Shown here: positions 1 to 5,230 of the stretch, in pieces
Layout: each line of letters opens with the position of its first letter
Numbering within the stretch: position 1 is the first letter of the stretch
From: Planctomycetota bacterium
GTDB lineage: Bacteria; Planctomycetota; UBA1135; UBA2386
Length of the DNA stretch: 5,394 bases
Direction: 5' to 3'
Assembly (NCBI GenBank): GCA_947455805.1
Contig: CANGSN010000244.1
Span: forward strand, 1 to 5,394
Position numbers and translations under genes: made by a program
The notes under the pieces: generated by a model
Told to the model about the DNA's origin: nothing
Databases searched by the model: none
What the model saw: only the letters and a program-made list of their open reading frames with translations

Positions 1-342
1 GAAGCAGACCGACGTCTCGCCTTCTTCCCAGCAGAACACCACCTCGCCCGAACGGCTGGTGCCCGGGAAGTGCACCGTCAGCGGGTTCGTGCGCAGGACC
101 GTCAGGCCGAGGTGCTCGAGTTCGAGCTGGCAGTTCTTCAGGGCTTCGTCGTGGGCCCAGATCTGGGCGTCGAGCTCGGCCAGCTCGCTGCGCAGACCTT
201 CCGGCGTGACCGCGTCTTCGAGCTGCTCGCGCTGCCGGGCGAGCTGGCGCCGGGACGCCCGGCGCTCGACGAGTTCCGCTGCGATCACGCGAACCAGGCG
301 GAGGGCCTTGTTCGCTTCCGGCAGAGTGTAGGTGCGCTTCAT
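1..342 (-). CDS. DUF2203 family protein, C-terminus cut by window edge
   Basis: Reading leftwards from an ATG at 342-340 gives 114 open codons to the window edge with no stop, so the C-terminus is missing. The protein starts MKRTYTLPEANKALRLVRVI. The F/YTLxEAN-alLP-like opening is the N-terminal signature of the DUF2203 family. A strongly charged helical stretch follows (about residues 20-75, many R, E, Q and L, probably coiled coil). The second family signature comes next: an ExExLGL segment near 75-80, TNPLTVHFPG near 85-94 (family: glyvkDp..G.vdFP) and SGEVVFCWEEGE near 98-109 (family: g.eV.LCW..GE). The expected missing tail is about 15-25 residues. The family has no established function. 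An AAAGGGAA element about 5-8 bases before the ATG is a reasonable ribosome binding site and supports this start. It is divergent from the ETF-QO gene. Family assignment is from remembered motif pattern and is fairly secure. Confidence 0.85.
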   Translation of the reverse strand, partial: MKRTYTLPEANKALRLVRVIAAELVERRASRRQLARQREQLEDAVTPEGLRSELAELDAQIWAHDEALKNCQLELEHLGLTVLRTNPLTVHFPGTSRSGEVVFCWEEGETSVCF

Positions 343-354
343 CGGATTCCCTTT

Positions 355-372
355 CGGTGCGGGGGAGCACCG
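355..372 (-). promoter_or_regulatory. Leader hairpin just upstream of the DUF2203 ribosome binding site
   Basis: A perfect 6-bp stem, CGGTGC / GCACCG, encloses a 6-base loop. On the leftward transcript it would sit directly before the AAAGGGAA ribosome binding site of the DUF2203 gene, and its loop reads UCCCCC, which could pair with the GGGA of that site. The stem is seen in the sequence. Any regulatory role, such as modulating ribosome access, is inference, and short GC stems are common in DNA of this composition. Confidence 0.25.
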
Positions 373-409
373 GGTGAGGCCCGTCGGAACGGCCGATCCG
401 CACACGTCG

Positions 410-439
410 TTGCAGATCGCCGTCGTGGCTCTGTAGTGT
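410..439 (+). promoter_or_regulatory. Possible sigma-70-like promoter for the ETF-QO gene
   Basis: TTGCAG at 410-415 and TAGTGT at 434-439 are separated by 18 bases, which is a tolerable spacing, but the matches are only about 3/6 and 4/6 to the -35 and -10 consensus. Transcription would begin near 446 and leave a leader of about 37 bases before the ATG at 483. If it is real, it argues against the alternative GTG start at 438, which would lie inside the -10 box. Weak by sequence alone. Confidence 0.25.
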
Positions 440-482
440 GACGCTGCGCATCGGTTACCAAGCGCTGCGCGAAACGATTCTC

Positions 483-2192
483 ATGACCGAACGCGATGTG
501 ATGCCTTTCGACGTCGTGGTGGTGGGCGGCGGCTGTGCCGGCCTTGCCACCGCGATCCACCTGGCCAACCTGATCGAGGCCCACAACGGAAAGGCGGCGG
601 ACGACAAGAAGGTCACCGCCGAGATCTGCCTGATCGAAAAAGCCGCCGAGATCGGCGCGCACTCGATCTCCGGTGCGGTCATGGATCCGAAGGGGCTCGA
701 CGCGCTGCTGCCAGGTTGGCGCACGATGGAGCCGAAGGCGCCGATCGAAGCCGAGGTCCACGACGACTACGCGATCTGGTTGACCGAGAAGGGCGGCACC
801 AAGTTCCCGATCACGCCGCCGCCGCTGAAGAACCACGGCAACTTCGTCATCTCGCTGAACAAGATGGTGAAGTGGCTCGGTGCCATCGCCGAGCAGAAGG
901 GCATCCAGGTCTTCCCCGGCTTCCCCGGCGCCAAGCTGGTGCGCGAGGGCAATACCGTCACCGGCGTGCAGCTCGGCGACAGCGGCGTCGACAAGCACGG
1001 CCAGCCGAAGGGGAACTTCCAGGCCGGCGGCATCCTGTCCGGCAAGCTCGTCGTGCTCGCCGAGGGCAGCCGCGGCTCGATGACCAAGCAGCTGATCGCC
1101 GACCTGAAGCTCGAGGGCAAGAACCCGCAGGTCTACGGCGTCGGCGTCAAGGAAGTGTGGGAGGTGCCGAAGGGCAACTGCCCGCCCGGCCTCGTCGTGC
1201 ACACGATGGGCTACCCGCTCGACAGCAAGACGTTCGGCGGCGGCTGGGTCTACGGCATGGGCCAGAGCGAGGGCGACAAGAACCTCGTGTCGATCGGCCT
1301 CGTCGTCGGTCTCGACTACCGCGATCCGACGATGGACGCGCACCGCCAGCTGCAGCGGATGAAGCTGAACCCGAAGATCGCGCCGTTCCTGAAGGGCGGC
1401 AAGATGCTGCACTACGGCGCCAAGTCGCTGCCGGAGGGCGGCCTCTACTCGATGCCGAAGGTGTTCGGCGATGGCTTCGTGCTGGTCGGCGACAGCGCCG
1501 GCCTGATGAACAGCATGCGCCTGAAGGGCATCCACCTGGCGATGCGCTCGGGCATGCTGGCGGCGGAGACGGCGTTCGCGTGCCTGCAGAAGGGCGACTT
1601 CACCGCGGCGTCGACGGCGCTCTACGACCAGAAGATGAAGGCCGACTGGGTGCACGAGGAGCTGTGGGCGTGCCGCAACTTCCACCAGGGCTTCCACAAG
1701 GGCCGCCTCGCCGGCCTCGTCAACGCCGGCTTCGCGACGCTGTTCGGCGGCAAGGGCACGCTGTGGTCGGACGAGCTGAAGAGCAACGCCGGCCACACCT
1801 ACATGCAGAAGGTCGGCGACTACTTCGGCGGGAAGGGCAAGCCGAAGCAGGACAAGCTGCCGGAGGACGGCACGCTGACGTTCGACAAGCTGACGTCGGT
1901 CTACTCGTCCGGCACCATCCACGAGGAAGACCAGCCGTGCCACTTGGTGGTGACGCAGCCGGACCTGTGCTCGACCCGCTGCGTCGAGGAGTTCGGCAAC
2001 CCGTGCCAGCACTTCTGTCCGGCGGCGGTCTACGAGATGGAAGAGAAGGCCGGCACCAAGCACGGCGTGGAGCTGAAGATCAACGCCAGCAACTGCGTGC
2101 ACTGCAAGACGTGCGACATCATGGACCCGTACCAGGTCATCAACTGGGTGACGCCGGAAGGCGGCGGCGGGCCGAACTACACCAACCTGTGA
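483..2192 (+). CDS. Electron transfer flavoprotein:ubiquinone oxidoreductase (ETF-QO, ETFDH type)
   Basis: This is a 569-residue FAD and iron-sulphur enzyme that takes electrons from reduced ETF (fatty-acid and amino-acid oxidation) and passes them to quinone at the inner membrane surface. Visible in order: FAD dinucleotide motif GGGCAG at residues 15-20 after a beta strand (FDVVVV), with Cys where most homologues have Pro; the family motif IEKAAEIGAHSISGAV at 51-66; the second FAD motif GDSAG at 336-340 followed by LKGIHLAM and SGMLAAE; FDKLTSVYSSGTIHEEDQP before the Fe-S domain; cluster ligands C512, C538, C541 and C544 (CVHCKTCDIMDP); and the classic ending WVTPEGGGGPNY. Length fits bacterial members (about 540-570). 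Odd feature: extra cysteines C486, C496, C500 and C508. The ATG at 483 was chosen because MTERDVMPFDVVVVG aligns with the usual N-terminus. GTG 438 and ATG 501 are alternatives, and none has a good ribosome binding site. FixC is a shorter relative without this full Fe-S tail. The next gene starts within about 10 bp, so they are probably cotranscribed. Confidence 0.96.
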   Translation: MTERDVMPFDVVVVGGGCAGLATAIHLANLIEAHNGKAADDKKVTAEICLIEKAAEIGAHSISGAVMDPKGLDALLPGWRTMEPKAPIEAEVHDDYAIWLTEKGGTKFPITPPPLKNHGNFVISLNKMVKWLGAIAEQKGIQVFPGFPGAKLVREGNTVTGVQLGDSGVDKHGQPKGNFQAGGILSGKLVVLAEGSRGSMTKQLIADLKLEGKNPQVYGVGVKEVWEVPKGNCPPGLVVHTMGYPLDSKTFGGGWVYGMGQSEGDKNLVSIGLVVGLDYRDPTMDAHRQLQRMKLNPKIAPFLKGGKMLHYGAKSLPEGGLYSMPKVFGDGFVLVGDSAGLMNSMRLKGIHLAMRSGMLAAETAFACLQKGDFTAASTALYDQKMKADWVHEELWACRNFHQGFHKGRLAGLVNAGFATLFGGKGTLWSDELKSNAGHTYMQKVGDYFGGKGKPKQDKLPEDGTLTFDKLTSVYSSGTIHEEDQPCHLVVTQPDLCSTRCVEEFGNPCQHFCPAAVYEMEEKAGTKHGVELKINASNCVHCKTCDIMDPYQVINWVTPEGGGGPNYTNL

Positions 2193-2202
2193 GTCGAAGT
2201 TG

Positions 2203-2709
2203 GTGACGCAGTTCACGGAGCAAGACGGCCGTCGCTTGCACGAGCACCTACGCGACGGCGAGGTCGTGCTGCAGGTCGTCGAGGCGCGCGTTCGGCCGTC
2301 GTGGTCGCAGCTTCGGCGCCGACTGGCCATCGCTGCCGCGGTCACGGCGGTCGGCAGTCTCTTGGTGGCGGTTGCGGCGCCGGCGGCCAGCCGGTTCGTC
2401 TACGTCTGGCTCGCCATCCCCCCGTTCTTCGTGGCCATGGTCAAGTCCGTCGGTCCGGCTCGTCTCGTTGCGCTCACCTCGCGGCGCGTCGTCCTGGTGC
2501 GGCCTGCCTGGACCGAGCCCGAGGCGGCGTTGGCGCATGCCGAGGTTCCGCCGCCCGGGCTGCACGGTGGGGGTGAATCGCAGCCGTTCGTGCGACTGCA
2601 GCTCCGCGACCTGACCGTGGATGTGACCCGCCCGTCCGACCTGCAGGGCGCGGTTGCCTTCGACGAGTTCGTCGCCCTCTGCGCGCAGCGGTTGCCGTCC
2701 GCGCCCTGA
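2203..2709 (+). CDS. Small two-helix membrane protein, PH-domain-like, unknown function
   Basis: This protein of about 168 residues starts at GTG 2203, or at TTG 2200 one codon earlier. An N-terminal soluble part contains LRDGEVVLQVVEARVRPSW (about 16-34). Two hydrophobic segments follow at about 41-59 (LAIAAAVTAVGSLLVAVAA) and 65-84 (RFVYVWLAIPPFFVAMVKSV). A cytosolic-looking C-terminal part includes LTSRRVVLVRP (91-101), a proline-rich stretch, and beta-like FVRLQLRDLTVDV (129-141). The order 'leading gE-vl strand, helical hairpin, LT-rRvvlv strand' resembles small bacterial PH-domain (bPH) membrane proteins, but the resemblance is weak and I do not recognise a named family. It begins 7-10 bases after the ETF-QO stop, so translation is probably coupled and the protein may work near that enzyme at the membrane; that is inference. 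It converges on the haem-motif gene, with about 43 bases between the two stops. Confidence 0.72.
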   Translation: MTQFTEQDGRRLHEHLRDGEVVLQVVEARVRPSWSQLRRRLAIAAAVTAVGSLLVAVAAPAASRFVYVWLAIPPFFVAMVKSVGPARLVALTSRRVVLVRPAWTEPEAALAHAEVPPPGLHGGGESQPFVRLQLRDLTVDVTRPSDLQGAVAFDEFVALCAQRLPSAP

Positions 2710-2727
2710 CCGCGGGATGGGCTGCGG

Positions 2728-2747
2728 CGGTCGGCGTCGGCTGACCG
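2728..2747. terminator. Possible bidirectional hairpin between convergent genes
   Basis: In the 43-base gap between two convergent stop codons, CGGTCGG (2728-2734) and CTGACCG (2741-2747) form a 7-bp stem (one G-T pair) with a 6-base loop. An overlapping alternative stem pairs GACCGC (2708-2713) with GCGGTC (2727-2732). There is no T-run on either side, so this is not a textbook intrinsic terminator. The call rests on position and stem only. Confidence 0.3.
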
Positions 2748-2752
2748 GAACG

Positions 2753-4036
2753 TCAGTTCGCCGCGCGCAGCTTCGCGAGCAGCTTCTCGACCTGCTGCTC
2801 GGCGAGGCGCAGCCGCTCGTCGCCGGTGACCGCGAACGCCGCCTGCACGTGGGCGCGCAGCACTGGGAAGCCGGCGAGCTCGGGCTCCGGCGAGTCGCTG
2901 ACGCGGTGGCACAACGAGCACTGGCCGCGATACGTCGTCAGCTTCGCGGTGCCGTAGTCGCGGAACAGGTCGAGGTCGTCGGCGCGCACCGCGCGGAAGA
3001 ACTGCTGCGGCTCGCCGCGGCGCAGCCCTTCGCGCTGCAGTTGCCAGATGCCGAAGTCGAGGCCGTCGTGGGTGAACGTGGCGTTGTCGGCAGCGAGCGG
3101 CTCGCGGTTCTGCAGCGTCTGCGTGCGCACGTCGACGACCAGCGAGGTCGCGCGCGGCGCACCGGCGCTGTCGATGGCGACCAAGCCCTGCACCAGCACG
3201 GCGCGGAAGCCGATCGGCGCGGTCGGGCCCGGCCCCTTCGCCGGCTTCTCGCCGGGCTTCGGCAGCAGCGCCGCCAGCGCCGCTTCGCCATCCGGGTGGC
3301 GCAGGAACACGCGCGACCACAGCAGCGTGTGCTCGGCGTCGAACAGCCGCGTCGACCGGCGCGTGATCTCGCGATAGCCGGCGGCGGTGCCGCCGAGCTG
3401 CTGCGGCAGTTCGTTCGCCGGCAGCGCTGGTGCCTTGCCACCGGCCGCGAGCCGCAGCGTGTCCGGCAGCCGGGCGAGCTGCTCCTGGGCGAGGCCGAGC
3501 CGCAGGGCGGCGTCGCGCAGCAGTGGCACCAGGTCGAGGTTGCGTTCGACGTCGAGCAGCCGTTGGGCTGTGCGCAGCAGGTCGTTCTGCAGGTGCACCG
3601 CCAGCGCCGGGTTCGTCCGCAGGGCGGTGATCGCCTTGTCATCGAGCGCCAGCAGGTCGGCGCGCAGCGCCTTCGCCGCGTCGTCGTCGAGCCCTTCGAG
3701 CGACAGCATGCGGCCGTCGCCGCCGAACGTGCCGCGGTCGCCGTCGGTGCCCTTGCGCTTCTTGTGCACCCAGCCTTCGGTGAACGGCAGCGCCGCTTCG
3801 CCCGGCACCACCTGCGCCACCTCGGCCGGCGCCAGGGTCGCCGTCCACAGCCGGCGGAACAGCCGGTTGGCGACGTGGTCGACGTCGTCGGCGTAGGGTG
3901 CCGCCCGCGAGGGTTCCTGCACCAGGCCCGCGCGCGCATGGCCCGCGGGCCAGCGCTGTTGGGCTGCGAGCGAACTGTCGAGCACGAGCAGAGGGGCCGC
4001 GGCCAGGGCCGCCAGCGAACGACGGGCGAACGTCAT
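2753..4036 (-). CDS. Exported protein with a single CxxCH haem motif, family unknown
   Basis: This 427-residue protein reads leftwards from ATG 4036. The open frame continues upstream to 4141, but this ATG is chosen because it opens a clear Sec signal peptide: MTFARR, a hydrophobic core LAALAAAPLLVL, and SSLAA|QQ cleavage near residue 24-25. The mature part is largely helical and rich in A, L, R and E, with leucine-rich amphipathic helices at about 120-195 and a low-complexity linker PKPGEKPAKGPGPTAP at 259-274. A beta-looking region with aromatic residues follows (FRAVLVQGLVAID, FTHDGLDFGIWQLQ). Near the C-terminus CSLCH at 373-377 is a canonical covalent haem c attachment motif, followed by a charged helix (404-426). 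There is only one such motif. Apart from the initiator, the only methionine is M110, so a Met distal ligand after the haem motif is impossible. I recognise no family. A periplasmic electron-transfer or haem-sensing role is inference from the motif and export signal. No strong ribosome binding site is visible. Confidence 0.8.
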   Translation of the reverse strand: MTFARRSLAALAAAPLLVLDSSLAAQQRWPAGHARAGLVQEPSRAAPYADDVDHVANRLFRRLWTATLAPAEVAQVVPGEAALPFTEGWVHKKRKGTDGDRGTFGGDGRMLSLEGLDDDAAKALRADLLALDDKAITALRTNPALAVHLQNDLLRTAQRLLDVERNLDLVPLLRDAALRLGLAQEQLARLPDTLRLAAGGKAPALPANELPQQLGGTAAGYREITRRSTRLFDAEHTLLWSRVFLRHPDGEAALAALLPKPGEKPAKGPGPTAPIGFRAVLVQGLVAIDSAGAPRATSLVVDVRTQTLQNREPLAADNATFTHDGLDFGIWQLQREGLRRGEPQQFFRAVRADDLDLFRDYGTAKLTTYRGQCSLCHRVSDSPEPELAGFPVLRAHVQAAFAVTGDERLRLAEQQVEKLLAKLRAAN

Positions 4037-4108
4037 CGCCGCAGCGTAGCCACCGGCCCGCAGTCGTTCCCACCCGACGAGTGCGCAGCCTGCACCCGCT
4101 GGAGAATC

Positions 4109-4196
4109 GGCGACGGCGGCTCCCCTTCCCGCGGAGGCCACACGACTCTATTCCCGGCCGCTCGTCTTCGGCCGACCCTCGGGAGCCGCCATCGCC
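4109..4196 (-). repeat. 16-bp inverted repeat, candidate leader-RNA stem of the haem-motif gene
   Basis: Arms GGCGACGGCGGCTCCC (4109-4124) and GGGAGCCGCCATCGCC (4181-4196) are reverse complements at 15 of 16 positions, 56 bases apart. On the lower strand, which carries the neighbouring gene, the one mismatch becomes a G-U pair, so the RNA helix would be continuous. The loop contains a further CGGCCG / CGGCCG stem (4155-4160, 4169-4174). The second arm ends 72 bases before the ATG at 4036. Leader-RNA function is inference; the repeat itself is plain in the sequence. Confidence 0.6.
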
Positions 4197-4216
4197 ACAC
4201 CAAGGGGACGAACCCC

Positions 4217-4313
4217 CGCAACTTCGGCGGAAAAATCCGTCAGTCCGTGCTGATCGGTCCAGTGTTGCTGCCGCGATCCGACCCGAGCGGCCCTTGCCGC
4301 GACCGAAGTTGCG
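4217..4313. repeat. 11-bp perfect inverted repeat interleaved with the next one
   Basis: CGCAACTTCGG (4217-4227) and CCGAAGTTGCG (4303-4313) are perfect reverse complements, 75 bases apart. The second arm falls inside the interval enclosed by the 18-bp repeat at 4250-4359 while the first arm lies outside it, so the two pairings are interleaved: as RNA they would make a pseudoknot or be mutually exclusive alternatives. As DNA they could be paired binding sites. Confidence 0.5.
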
Positions 4314-4359
4314 AACGCGCCCGCTGGCGGCGACCCCAGAACAACACTGGGTCGATCAG
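4250..4359. repeat. 18-bp near-perfect inverted repeat flanking 74 bp
   Basis: Arms CTGATCGGTCCAGTGTTG (4250-4267) and CAACACTGGGTCGATCAG (4342-4359) match as reverse complements at 16 of 18 positions. Read as upper-strand RNA both mismatches become G-U pairs (4257 with 4352, 4258 with 4351). The helix can then continue past a two-base bulge (CTG 4268-4270 with CAG 4337-4339). The interior holds a GCGGC-CCTT-GCCGC hairpin (4287-4300). The outer end is 2 bases from the stop codon of the leftward gene at 4362. It could be an RNA fold, a transcription-end structure or the ends of a miniature mobile element of about 110 bp. I see no flanking target-site duplication. Confidence 0.6.
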
Positions 4360-4361
4360 GT

Positions 4362-5156
4362 CTAGCGGCGGCCGAGCAGCCGGGTGCGGTGCAGCAGCGC
4401 GTCGATCGGTCCCGTCGTTCCTCTGCGCCGCACCAGCGCATGCGTCAGCTGCAGCCGGTCGTCGTCGCCGAGGTCGAGCGCGTCGCTGCACGCCCCGACC
4501 AGATCGCCGGGCGTCGTCACGTTCACCAGGTGGGCCCCGACCACGCCGCTGACCTCGCGCAGGCCCCCCCCGCGCAGCACGTCGGCGAGCACGTCGTCGG
4601 CGATGCCGGACAACGCGGCGAGGCGCGCTTCCGGCCAGCGCAGGTCGAGGGCCGCAGCGCGCAGGTCCGGGATCATGTCCGCGCCCGGCAGGTCGACGAC
4701 GAAGCGGCCGCCGGGGCGCAGGTTGCTGCGCACGAGGTCGGCGTAGCAGCCGGTCGGCAGCAGCGGGCCGTAGGTGGGGGCCAGCAGCAGTGCGTCGAAC
4801 GTGCCGAAGCGTTCGTCGCCGGTCAGACGGTGGGCGAGCACGGTGACCTGCGGCAGCGCCAGCGCGGCGATGCGTTCGGCCCGCTGGCGATCCGGCAGCA
4901 CCAGCACCAGTTCGCCGCGGCTGCCGACCAGCGTCGCCAGCGTGCGGGCATGTTCGGCGTCGACGTCGATCGCCAGCAGCCGGTCCTGGCGCCGCACGTC
5001 GAGCAGTGCTAGGGCGGCGGCGAACCAGGGCTGCAGCTCGGGCGGCATGGGGAAGGGGGCGACGCCGCGCGATGCGCGCACGGACGAGGCCGGCGCATCG
5101 TCGCGGCTCGTCGGCAGGTCGGCAACCCTCGACTCCGCGACGAACCGGCTCGGCAC
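4362..5156 (-). CDS. Class I methyltransferase-fold protein with degenerate SAM motif
   Basis: This is a 264-residue protein if it starts at GTG 5156. ATG 5048 would give 228 residues and removes a region without domain features (MPSRFVAESR onward). The longer start is kept because codons 5049-5156 still show the strong third-position G/C bias of coding sequence here; neither start has a good ribosome binding site. A Rossmann-like pattern is visible: RLLAIDVDAEHARTLATL (59-76), strand ELVLVLPD (82-89), VTVLAHRLTGDE (104-115), strand FDALLLAP (120-127), and the typical late motif LVRSNLRPGGRFVVDLPG (141-158). The glycine-rich SAM loop (DxGxGxG) is replaced by DVDAEHA, so SAM binding is doubtful. 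The tail (180-264) is helical and unassigned. An eight-G tract encodes GGG at 196-198. Substrate unknown. Divergent from the glycerol-3-phosphate dehydrogenase gene. It could be an inactive methyltransferase relative or a Rossmann protein with another role. Confidence 0.75.
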   Translation of the reverse strand: MPSRFVAESRVADLPTSRDDAPASSVRASRGVAPFPMPPELQPWFAAALALLDVRRQDRLLAIDVDAEHARTLATLVGSRGELVLVLPDRQRAERIAALALPQVTVLAHRLTGDERFGTFDALLLAPTYGPLLPTGCYADLVRSNLRPGGRFVVDLPGADMIPDLRAAALDLRWPEARLAALSGIADDVLADVLRGGGLREVSGVVGAHLVNVTTPGDLVGACSDALDLGDDDRLQLTHALVRRRGTTGPIDALLHRTRLLGRR

Positions 5157-5230
5157 TGCCCCGACGCCGCGTTCATGAGCTTCCGGTCGCGAGGCTGGAG
5201 GCGGCCGCGGCCGTTCGTCATGATCGCGCC
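5157..5230. promoter_or_regulatory. Divergent intergenic region with palindromes
   Basis: These 74 bases separate the methyltransferase-like gene from the divergent glycerol-3-phosphate dehydrogenase gene and should contain both promoters. The perfect 12-base palindrome CGGCCGCGGCCG lies at 5202-5213, and TCATGA occurs twice, at 5173-5178 and 5218-5223. Either could be an operator, but G+C palindromes arise often by chance in this composition. No convincing -35/-10 pair was found. Confidence 0.3.

Larger units (their letters stand above)
4037..4361. other. 325-bp non-coding region with dense inverted repeats
   Basis: This gap lies between the start of the haem-motif gene and the stop of the methyltransferase-like gene, both leftward, so it should carry the leader and promoter of the former and the transcript end of the latter. 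Open frames cross it on both strands but none resembles a protein or continues a neighbour convincingly. I looked for a tRNA T-arm and found none. It holds three long inverted repeats (listed separately), a 5-bp stem with a CCTT loop at 4287-4300, a CGGCCG / CGGCCG stem at 4155-4160 and 4169-4174, and a GGGG / CCCC stem at 4204-4216. A run of five T on the lower strand (4235-4231) is the only U-tract candidate. No convincing promoter was found. Confidence 0.6.

Noticed and set aside
438..482. GTG 438 as start of ETF-QO
   Set aside because: It adds 15 residues (MTLRIGYQALRETIL) that do not resemble the family N-terminus and it has no ribosome binding site; ATG 483 matches the usual start.
339..2345. 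Open frame of 668 codons on the lower strand opposite ETF-QO
   Set aside because: It lies antisense to a clear enzyme gene, its translation is repetitive in R, A, V, L, D and H with no domain, and such frames are a by-product of high third-position G+C.
2400..3320. Lower-strand open frame of 306 codons
   Set aside because: It overlaps two better supported genes in other frames and its composition is typical of a frame shadow (A, R, G, P rich).
4141..4156. AT-richer stretch with TAGAGT on the lower strand as a -10 box for the haem-motif gene
   Set aside because: It is only about 4/6 to consensus and there is no -35-like element at the right distance.
4037..4361. tRNA or integron attC site in the gap
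   Set aside because: No T-arm with TTCRA loop and acceptor pairing was found, and the inverted repeats lack the paired RYYYAAC / GTTRRRY core sites.
4148..4491. Small open frames on the lower strand in and beside the 4037-4361 gap
   Set aside because: They run into the methyltransferase-like gene out of frame, lack ribosome binding sites and show no recognisable motif.
2654..4552. Open frame of 632 codons on the upper strand across the haem-motif gene
   Set aside because: It is antisense to a gene with signal peptide and CxxCH, spans two genes and a gap, and has low-complexity R/Q/A composition.
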